Positions 58,451 through 64,000 of a DNA stretch of 64,000 nt are shown here, piece after piece. The translations under genes were made by a program, and so were the position numbers. The stretch covers positions 1 through 64,000 of the forward strand of contig JAZGFB010000047.1 of the NCBI GenBank assembly GCA_036479015.1, given 5' to 3'. Source of the stretch: NVTR01 sp036479015. GTDB lineage: Bacteria > Pseudomonadota > Alphaproteobacteria > Rhodobacterales > Rhodobacteraceae. The first letter of the stretch is position 1, and the number at the start of each line of letters is the position of its first letter. The notes beneath the pieces were generated by a model. It was not told the origin of the DNA and ran no database searches. It was given only the letters and a program-made list of their open reading frames with translations.

Positions 58451-59149
58451 CTATTCTAGGTCCTTAAAATATGCGGCAAGCGCCGCGATCTCTTCGTTCG
58501 ACAGTCGTTTTGTTATCAGTTGCATCACCGGATGCGGGCGCAGCTGGTTTTTGTAGGCGTGCAGAGCGACAACAAAATCATCGGTCGGCCAGCCGGTAAT
58601 GGATGGAATGCCCTCATCGGCGCCATTGGTTTGGTGACATGTAACACATTCACCCGACAGGTACTGGCCGTAGGCCATGTCGCCAACTATCGCCAAAATT
58701 TCCTGCGGCAGATCTTCGGGGGAAGCCTGCGCCGTGGGTTCAGCTTCGGGAATATTTTGTGGATCATCGGAAAACTGGCGCAGGTAGGCCAAAACGTTTT
58801 CCCGGTCTTCGTGCTTTGTCAGCCCCTTAAAGCTCATCTTGGTTTTTGACACCATGGATTTGGGGTTTTCCAAGAACGCATCAAGCGTTTCAGCTGTCCA
58901 GATCAGGCCATCGGCCCCCATGCGCAGCATGCCTTTGGAATATCGTGCGCCTTCAACAGAACCAGCAACCCGGCCGAACAAAAGGTTCAGCTGCGGGCCA
59001 ACCCCATTCTTGGCCCCCTCACCAAGCTTGTGGCAGGCTTTGCATTTTTTGAAAACCTTGGCACCCTTTTCAACATCACCCACATGGGCAGAATGTGCCG
59101 CCGGGGCAAAAGCAAAGAGCATGATAGCAAGAGACAGAATTTTTCTCAT
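58451..59149 (-). CDS. soxE: Dihaem cytochrome c SoxE
   Basis: A 232-aa periplasmic cytochrome with a signal peptide (cleavage after FAPAAHS) and two haem motifs: CKACH (Cys36, Cys39, His40) and CVTCH (Cys168, Cys171, His172). The first domain (VFKKCKACHKLGEGAKNGVG) is a c2-like class I cytochrome with likely axial Met in KTKMSF; the second resembles the FccA C-terminal domain. It should form the electron-accepting partner of SoxF. A 171-base AT-rich gap separates it from soxD, so it may have its own promoter. Confidence 0.9.
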   Translation of the reverse strand: MRKILSLAIMLFAFAPAAHSAHVGDVEKGAKVFKKCKACHKLGEGAKNGVGPQLNLLFGRVAGSVEGARYSKGMLRMGADGLIWTAETLDAFLENPKSMVSKTKMSFKGLTKHEDRENVLAYLRQFSDDPQNIPEAEPTAQASPEDLPQEILAIVGDMAYGQYLSGECVTCHQTNGADEGIPSITGWPTDDFVVALHAYKNQLRPHPVMQLITKRLSNEEIAALAAYFKDLE

Positions 59150-59320
59150 AAAGCTTTGTTAACCACTATCAGTGCAAAAATCAAGATTAATGAATTTATG
59201 CATACGAATATTTTTTCCTGCATTAAGTGGCACCTATTTTTCCAATTATATCTCTTGCCAAACCCTAATGTGTTAACAAATCAAAAATAATTTTGGGCGC
59301 TTTCCAATTTGCCCACTGCG
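59150..59320. other. AT-rich gap between soxD and soxE
   Basis: 171 bases without coding signal or a remnant of a second SoxD haem domain in any minus-strand frame. The rest of the sox run is tightly packed, so an internal promoter or RNA-processing site for soxEF is plausible. Confidence 0.45.
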
Positions 59321-59935
59321 CTACGGGGTAACATCTGCCAGCCCGCGCGACGTAATGACAACGTCGGCCTTGCAACTGGCCATACAGGGCTGTGCAGAAA
59401 ATACCGGCAGCTCAGTTTCAGCCCTGTCATCAAGGAAAAATGCCGCCTCATTTGGCAAATGAATATCGTTGAAATTGTCGCGGCTCAGGGTGAAATCATC
59501 GCCCACCAGATCATTCAGATACAGCAAATAGGCGGTCAACGCATAAACCTCATCATCCGAATAACTTTGTGCATCGCCAAACGGTTTGGCGCGGTGGATG
59601 AAATCAAAAACCGTTGACAGATACGGTACGAAAGATCCGATAGATTTCACCGGGCGCGCCTGCGTCAAAGTGTCTTCGCCCCCGGCCAGACTGGGATACA
59701 GGCCCAAACCTTCGCCAAAATCACCGTGGCAGGCAGCGCAGACATCACTGAATAATTCCTCACCCCGGGCCACATCCCCCTGCCCCGGCGGCAGGCCCAC
59801 CCCGTCAGGGCGCACGTCAATATCCCAGGCGGCAATTTCATCCAAACTGGCAACGCGCCCCAAACCAAGCGGCTCAGCCACTACCGGGCTGGCCAAGCAG
59901 GCGGCCAAGATCAGCGGGTTAAGTAATCTCAACAT
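59321..59935 (-). CDS. soxD: Sulfur dehydrogenase cytochrome subunit SoxD, single-haem short form
   Basis: A 204-aa periplasmic cytochrome with a signal peptide (cleavage after ASPVVA) and one CAACH haem motif (Cys66, Cys69, His70). Text such as AAWDIDVRPDGVGLPPGQGD, RPVKSIGSFVPYLSTVFDFI and PCMASCKADVVITSRG matches the first domain of SoxD. The two-haem SoxD of Paracoccus is about 380 aa; this one stops right after the first domain. It partners SoxC in oxidising SoxY-bound sulfane sulfur. The start at 59935 overlaps soxC by 17 bases; the frame is open further upstream but there it lies inside soxC. Confidence 0.92.
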   Translation of the reverse strand: MLRLLNPLILAACLASPVVAEPLGLGRVASLDEIAAWDIDVRPDGVGLPPGQGDVARGEELFSDVCAACHGDFGEGLGLYPSLAGGEDTLTQARPVKSIGSFVPYLSTVFDFIHRAKPFGDAQSYSDDEVYALTAYLLYLNDLVGDDFTLSRDNFNDIHLPNEAAFFLDDRAETELPVFSAQPCMASCKADVVITSRGLADVTP

Positions 59936-61184
59936 TGCTGACCCCACCGTTCTGATCCACCGCCCAGGTCTGAATACCGTTATTGTGATATACCGAGGAC
60001 GAACCGCGAATGGCGCGCAGCGCGTCCTTGGTGGGCTGCACATAACCGGTGCTGTCATGGGCACGGCTTTGCAGCAACATAGGCTGACCATCCCAGTTGA
60101 ATTCATAATAAAAGCGGTGCAGCGCTTTTTCACTGCCCGCCCCAGACATCCGCGCCCGGTGCCAATTGATGCCACCATCCAGCGTTATATCAACCCGCGG
60201 GATCACACCGCGCCCAGACCAGGCCAACCCGCTCAGAACCATCGGCCCTGGCCCATGGGGTATCGGTTTTTCCGGCGACGGGCTGGTGATCACCGATTTG
60301 GCGTCCATTTCGAAGGTGAAGCGACGCGAACGACCATCGCCCAACAGATCAGTATAGCGACTGGCCTCTTCGCGCATGTGCCAGGGCGCATCGCCCACTT
60401 CCAAGCGGCGCAGCCATTTGACCCACATGGCACCTTCCCAACCGGGCACCACCAAACGCAACGGGTAGCCCTGTTCAGGGCGCAGCGCTTCGCCGTTCAT
60501 GGCAAACGCCACCATGCAATCATCCAGCGCCTTTTCCAGCGGGATGGAACGGGCCATTTTGACGGCATCAGCACCCTCTGCCAGCAGCCATTTACCGGCC
60601 GTTTTAATCCCGGCCTCGGCCAGCAACAACCGCAGTGGGATCCCGGTATACATCACATTGTGGATCATACCGTGGCTGAACTGCACCGCGTTCATTTGTG
60701 GGCCGCGCCACTCCATGCCGGAATTGGCGGCGCATTCCAGGAAATACACCCGATCTTCGCGCGGAAACCGCATCAGATCCGCCATGGTGAAAACCAGCGG
60801 CTTCTCGACCAACCCATGGATCATCAACCGGTGCTGGGCCGGGTCAATTTCTGCAATCCCACCGTGGTGGCGTTCAAAACACAAACCATTGGGGGTTATC
60901 GTGCCGTTTAACGCCTGTATCGGGGTGAAATTGACCGAACTGATGTCATCCGCCGTCAACCACGGGATGTCGCGCCGGATAACCTTTGCTTCCTGAGGTG
61001 CCGGGTGGCCATAGGGGCGCGACGCAACACCGTCGCCACGGCTGATCATCCAGGGTTGCAACTCAGTGATAGCAGGGTCACCCGCACGGGCGGTGGGGGC
61101 CAAAATGCCCGCGACCCCGGTTGTTGCCGCGGTCTTTAGAAAACTGCGGCGCGACGGTTTGTTCGGGGTCTCAGGCTCAGACAA
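59919..61184 (-). CDS. soxC: Sulfur dehydrogenase molybdenum subunit SoxC
   Basis: A 421-aa Tat-exported protein (SRRSFLKTAATTGVAG near residues 11-26) of the sulfite oxidase family. The molybdenum-ligating cysteine is in YFLECAANSGMEWRGPQ (Cys151), and the C-terminal dimerisation domain includes PRVDITLDGGINWHRARM. With SoxD it removes six electrons from the sulfane sulfur held on SoxY. The start codon is TTG at 61184, with GGGAG 7 bases upstream. Its presence predicts complete thiosulfate oxidation to sulfate instead of sulfur-globule storage. Confidence 0.95.
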   Translation of the reverse strand: MSEPETPNKPSRRSFLKTAATTGVAGILAPTARAGDPAITELQPWMISRGDGVASRPYGHPAPQEAKVIRRDIPWLTADDISSVNFTPIQALNGTITPNGLCFERHHGGIAEIDPAQHRLMIHGLVEKPLVFTMADLMRFPREDRVYFLECAANSGMEWRGPQMNAVQFSHGMIHNVMYTGIPLRLLLAEAGIKTAGKWLLAEGADAVKMARSIPLEKALDDCMVAFAMNGEALRPEQGYPLRLVVPGWEGAMWVKWLRRLEVGDAPWHMREEASRYTDLLGDGRSRRFTFEMDAKSVITSPSPEKPIPHGPGPMVLSGLAWSGRGVIPRVDITLDGGINWHRARMSGAGSEKALHRFYYEFNWDGQPMLLQSRAHDSTGYVQPTKDALRAIRGSSSVYHNNGIQTWAVDQNGGVSNVEIT

Positions 61185-61200
61185 CTTATGCTCCCAATTT

Positions 61201-61245
61201 CACTTTTTCGCCGAAAAAGTGTGGCGAATTTTCTGCGAAAATTCG
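61201..61245. repeat. Two tandem AT-rich hairpins between soxC and soxB
   Basis: CACTTTTTC-GCC-GAAAAAGTG (61201-61221) and CGAATTTTC-TGC-GAAAATTCG (61225-61245) are perfect 9-bp stems with three-base loops, filling most of the 67-base soxB-soxC gap. Both have a TTTC/GAAA top closing a trinucleotide loop, like the hairpin at 57027-57045. There is no T-run, so they are probably RNA-stability or processing elements, or a repeated intergenic element. Confidence 0.75.
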
Positions 61246-61251
61246 TTTCCC

Positions 61252-62946
61252 TCAGGCCCCAATCACTTTTACACTGGTATTGGGCTCAACCGATACCGTC
61301 CCATGGCGGCGCACATAATTCTCGATCACATCCCAGATCGGCGGCCCCTCGGTGCCCTCATTCACCGACGCCCAACCGGCCACAATATAGGTCTTGTCTG
61401 CATCGACCAACTCGCCAGTTTTGATCACCGTCATATCGGTGATGCGTGATCCCTGCGGTTTGTTGATATCGATCCGATAGCTCATGCCACCGACGCGCAC
61501 CATGTCGCCGCCCTGCTGATAATACGGGTCAGGGTTGAACAGATTATCGGCCACATCTTCCAGTATCAGGTGCAGATTATGCCCGGTCATTTCCGAGCGA
61601 TACGCATTCGGATAGCTCATGGCGGTGGCGTTAAAGATATCTTCACGAGTGATGTCACTGCCCGGTAGCACAGACGCGCCCCAGCGGAAGCCCGGCGACA
61701 AAGCGATGTCAGCGTCGCGTTCTTCCAATAATGCCTGACCGATCAGATCATCCCAGGTGCCGTTGAAATTACCGCGCCGGTACAGCAGGCTGTCGGTCTT
61801 GCCGATCACCTCTGACATTTCGTCAACGTAAGGTGCGCGCCCCTTGGCAACCTGCGCCGCCATTTCCGCATCCGGCGCAATCACATCGCTGAACAACGGG
61901 ATCAGCTTATGGCGAATGCCCTTCATCTCACCGTCGCGGATATCCAGATCAACCCGGCTGACAAATTTTCCGTGGCTACCGCTGGCAATAAGGAACGTAT
62001 TGTTCACCTGCACCGGTTCGGGCAGCGCGTCATGGGTGTGACCCGTCAAGATCACGTCAATCCCGTTCACATCTGCCGCCAGTTTGCGATCAACATCAAA
62101 GCCGTTATGCGACAGCAGCACCACACATTCCGCACCCAGCCCGCGCACCTCTGCCACCAATTCGGCCATGCGTTCCTGACGCACACCAAAGGACAGATCC
62201 GGGAACATCCAACCAGGGTTGGCGATCGGCATATAGGGAAACGCCTGGCCGATAACGGCGACTTTCACGCCACCCCGTTCAAACCATTTATACGGCTCAT
62301 AGGCTGGTTCATCCCATTCCGTATCAAAAATGTTGGCACCCAGAAACGGAAAGTTCAGCTCGTTTTCAACAATTTCGGTGACCCGGTCGATGCCAAGGGT
62401 AAATTCCCAGTGGCTGGTCATCGCCTCAACCCCGATCAGGTTCATGATATCCACCATGTCCTGGCCTTCGGTGCGCAGTGCGGTCAGGCTGCCCTGCCAT
62501 GTATCGCCGCCATCCAAAATAATCGCGTCCGGGCGGTCGGCCCGAATGGCTTTTACAACCGTGGCCGCCCGGTCCACTCCGCCAATTTTTCCATATTCAC
62601 CCGCCAGCGCCGAAAAGTCGCCATTGCTCAAGGCATAGTGGCTGGGGGAACCATCATTGATGCCATATTTCCGGCGAAAATCGGCCCCGGTGACATGGGG
62701 CACCAGCCCCTTTTGCGCACCAACACCCAGGTTGATCTCTGGCTCTCGGAAATACAGCGGCTGGGTTTGGGCATGCATATCAGTGATATGGATCAGCGAC
62801 AGGTTGCCATAGGTATCAAATTCCAACAATTGATCCTGGGTCAGCGCCTGTTGCGCCGCAAGACGCGCCCAATTACCAAAACCAGATCCACCGACAATGG
62901 CAGCAGCAGCCATTGAAGTTTGCAATATGTCGCGGCGTGTCAGCAT
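61252..62946 (-). CDS. soxB: Thiosulfohydrolase SoxB
   Basis: A 564-aa periplasmic dimanganese hydrolase of the 5'-nucleotidase/metallophosphatase family that releases sulfate from SoxY-bound thiosulfonate. The metal motif IHITDMHAQTQPLYFREPE has Asp56 and His58; further ligands lie in ILDGGDTWQGS, CVVLLSHNGFD and ILTGHTHDALPEP. The N-terminus MLTRRDILQTSMAAAAIVGG is a Tat-type signal. It follows a hairpin with T-run after soxA, which may tune its level. Confidence 0.96.
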   Translation of the reverse strand: MLTRRDILQTSMAAAAIVGGSGFGNWARLAAQQALTQDQLLEFDTYGNLSLIHITDMHAQTQPLYFREPEINLGVGAQKGLVPHVTGADFRRKYGINDGSPSHYALSNGDFSALAGEYGKIGGVDRAATVVKAIRADRPDAIILDGGDTWQGSLTALRTEGQDMVDIMNLIGVEAMTSHWEFTLGIDRVTEIVENELNFPFLGANIFDTEWDEPAYEPYKWFERGGVKVAVIGQAFPYMPIANPGWMFPDLSFGVRQERMAELVAEVRGLGAECVVLLSHNGFDVDRKLAADVNGIDVILTGHTHDALPEPVQVNNTFLIASGSHGKFVSRVDLDIRDGEMKGIRHKLIPLFSDVIAPDAEMAAQVAKGRAPYVDEMSEVIGKTDSLLYRRGNFNGTWDDLIGQALLEERDADIALSPGFRWGASVLPGSDITREDIFNATAMSYPNAYRSEMTGHNLHLILEDVADNLFNPDPYYQQGGDMVRVGGMSYRIDINKPQGSRITDMTVIKTGELVDADKTYIVAGWASVNEGTEGPPIWDVIENYVRRHGTVSVEPNTSVKVIGA

Positions 62947-62970
62947 GGGGACATCCCTATTTGATCAAAT

Positions 62971-63005
62971 AAAAAGCCCCCCCCCGACAATCGCGGAGGG
63001 GGGCC
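62971..63005 (-). terminator. Intra-operon terminator-like hairpin between soxA and soxB
   Basis: On the minus strand GGCCCCCC, a 12-14-base loop, then GGGGGGGGGC is followed by TTTTTATTT. It lies 22 bases after the soxA stop and 24 bases before the soxB start region, so it would partly stop transcription inside the sox operon. Confidence 0.75.
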
Positions 63006-63027
63006 AATGTCATAACTTCAGGCCGCC

Positions 63028-63867
63028 TTAGTTGCGGACGGAAGGCGATTCAATTGACAGTCCCTCACCGCGAGACGCCAGATAGAATTCCAGTGCTTTG
63101 AATTCATCCGAACCTTCTTTGTAGGGCGTAGCGCGGACGTTTTTCATGCACCCCTTAAAGCGGGCATGGGTTGAATTCAGCTTAGAGTTCTTCAAGCGGT
63201 AGGTGGGGAAACCATTGATCTGACCCTGTGACAGGTGATCAGCCCGGATCATATTGCCATAGTTGTCTTCGTGGCAATTAGAACAGGACAGATCCAACTG
63301 CCCCACACGGGTGTAATAGATTTCCTTGCCACGGTCCCAAAAAGACTGGGCCCCATCAGCGGTGATATCAACTGCCACCGGCATGCCACGCGATTGTAAG
63401 CTGATCAAAGCTGTCACCGACGTCATCTGTGTGCCAGACCATTTCCAAGGCTCAGCGCCCATCTTTTCAACACGCATGGCGTTGATGATTTCTTCCATGG
63501 TTTGCAATTCGCCATCAACAATGCGGGGCATCTGCGCCCGCAAACCGGCAAATTCGGCCACATCAGAATGGCAACTGGAACATGATTTGCCTTCGCTGCC
63601 ATCAACGGCATTGAAAAGGTCGATGCCCTTATCAACAAACACCATGCCCGGATTGTCAAAATCATCCAGTTGCAGCGCCTGGGTTTCATTGGCCCGGAAT
63701 ACCCAGCCCGAAAAAACCTCTGACAGGTTTTCCGCGTGTGCCGGTGCTGTCGCCTGGGTGACAAATGTCTGCCCCTCAACCGAAAGCACTGAATCTTCGC
63801 CAGCAGACAATGCGGTCGCCGAAACCGCAAGTGCTGCTGCTGTTGTGAATAGTGACTTCATTATCAT
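63028..63867 (-). CDS. soxA: Sulfur-oxidation dihaem cytochrome c SoxA
   Basis: A 279-aa periplasmic cytochrome, the catalytic part of SoxXA that attaches thiosulfate to the SoxY carrier cysteine. It has a signal peptide (cleavage after SATALSA) and two haem motifs, CSSCH (Cys96, Cys99, His100) and CSNCH (Cys195, Cys198, His199). Cys240 in RFKGCMKNVRATPY is the conserved cysteine that ligates the active-site haem as a persulfide. The first ATG at 63867 is 8 bases after GGGAGG. It is distinct from sarcosine oxidase SoxA at 43-46 kb. Confidence 0.96.
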   Translation of the reverse strand: MIMKSLFTTAAALAVSATALSAGEDSVLSVEGQTFVTQATAPAHAENLSEVFSGWVFRANETQALQLDDFDNPGMVFVDKGIDLFNAVDGSEGKSCSSCHSDVAEFAGLRAQMPRIVDGELQTMEEIINAMRVEKMGAEPWKWSGTQMTSVTALISLQSRGMPVAVDITADGAQSFWDRGKEIYYTRVGQLDLSCSNCHEDNYGNMIRADHLSQGQINGFPTYRLKNSKLNSTHARFKGCMKNVRATPYKEGSDEFKALEFYLASRGEGLSIESPSVRN

Positions 63868-63912
63868 TCGGCTATCCTCCCTGGATCTTGATATTATCGT
63901 CTGCGTTTGCGC

Positions 63913-64000
63913 TTATCCGATAGCGATGCTTTTGGTGGTCTCATAAACGTCACCATCATCATCATACCAAGTGAATTTAAAATCGCCTGCTTCAGGCACT
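63913..64000 (-). CDS. soxZ: Thiosulfate oxidation carrier protein SoxZ, C-terminal end (partial)
   Basis: The last 28 codons of a minus-strand gene ending at 63913. The text FKFTWYDDDGDVYETTKSIA matches the C-terminus of SoxZ, the partner of the sulfur-carrier SoxY. The remainder lies beyond the window; soxY, soxX and regulators are expected there. The gap to soxA is 45 bases. Confidence 0.9.
   Translation of the reverse strand, partial: VPEAGDFKFTWYDDDGDVYETTKSIAIG

Noticed and set aside
59586..60911. 441-codon plus-strand open frame
   Set aside because: It lies exactly opposite soxC and soxD, whose products have clear cofactor motifs; the antisense translation is Pro/His/Arg-rich and resembles no family.
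61909..62916. 335-codon plus-strand open frame
   Set aside because: Antisense to soxB, with no start signal or family resemblance.
1..64000. tRNA, rRNA, prophage or insertion-sequence genes
   Set aside because: I looked for T-loop signatures, transposase and integrase text and long terminal repeats, and recognised none; a covariance-model search would settle small RNAs.

Overview
The window looks like chromosome of a Rhodobacteraceae (Roseobacter-group) alphaproteobacterium, with moderate GC by eye. The main evidence is three VPLPA-CTERM-type exported proteins, a sulfate-assimilation operon with DUF2849 and DUF934 facing an Lrp/AsnC regulator, a heterotetrameric sarcosine oxidase operon, a sulfur-oxidation operon in the order soxZ-A-B-C-D-E-F, and several protein types I associate with this family. 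I recognised no rRNA, tRNA, CRISPR array, prophage, integrase or insertion sequence.

Layout. 0-2.3 kb: end of gap, a small membrane protein, coaD, a CBS-domain protein and a LysR regulator. 2.4-9.7 kb: valine/isobutyrate catabolism (mmsA; isobutyryl-CoA dehydrogenase, 3-hydroxyisobutyryl-CoA hydrolase, mmsB), ending in a Crp/Fnr regulator and a DUF2892 membrane protein. Two closely related VPLPA-CTERM proteins sit on the other strand inside this block. 9.7-15.5 kb: a cytochrome P450, then Lrp/AsnC opposite DUF2849-cysI-cysH-DUF934-fpr, an assimilatory APS-to-sulfide module. 15.5-25.9 kb: an Ala/Glu-repeat membrane-anchored protein, infC (with an apparent ATA start), a DUF938 methyltransferase-like gene, a third VPLPA-CTERM protein, an SRPBCC gene remnant, a hydrolase-like protein, pyrC, pyrE, dnaB, serS and a secreted protein. 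26-30.5 kb: an AT-rich orphan gene, then the conserved yfgM-bamB-der block. 30.7-41.8 kb: an RND efflux pair, an Atm1-type ABC exporter, a LysM protein, LOG, rarD, sodB and a Dabb protein. 42-48.2 kb: a frameshifted secreted-protein gene and sarcosine oxidase soxB-[small ORF]-soxD-soxA-soxG. 48.4-51.3 kb: ccmI, ruvX, DUF1289 and dusA. 51.4-64 kb, all on the minus strand: copper export (copA-cueR behind a MerR-type promoter), a split DUF442 plus metallo-hydrolase pair, a cysteine-containing Crp regulator, DUF302, then the sulfur-oxidation genes soxF-E-D-C-B-A-Z.

How the genes work together. Two themes dominate. One is sulfur: assimilation from APS to sulfide, periplasmic thiosulfate oxidation, and a cytoplasmic persulfide-handling module beside it with a candidate thiol-sensing regulator. 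The other is degradation of small carbon and nitrogen compounds (valine, sarcosine). Two naming clashes matter: soxA, soxB and soxD are used here both for sarcosine oxidase subunits (43-48 kb) and for thiosulfate oxidation (59-64 kb), and these are unrelated proteins.

The most useful items for a second look are the infC start, the frameshifted gene at 42.03-42.44 kb, the single-haem SoxD followed by a two-haem SoxE, the persulfide module with its inverted repeats, the paired VPLPA-CTERM genes, a dispersed intergenic motif seen four times, and the hairpins between soxC and soxB. I did not find one clearly novel multi-gene system. The nearest is the DUF302/Crp/metallo-hydrolase/DUF442/CopA/CueR neighbourhood attached to sox.
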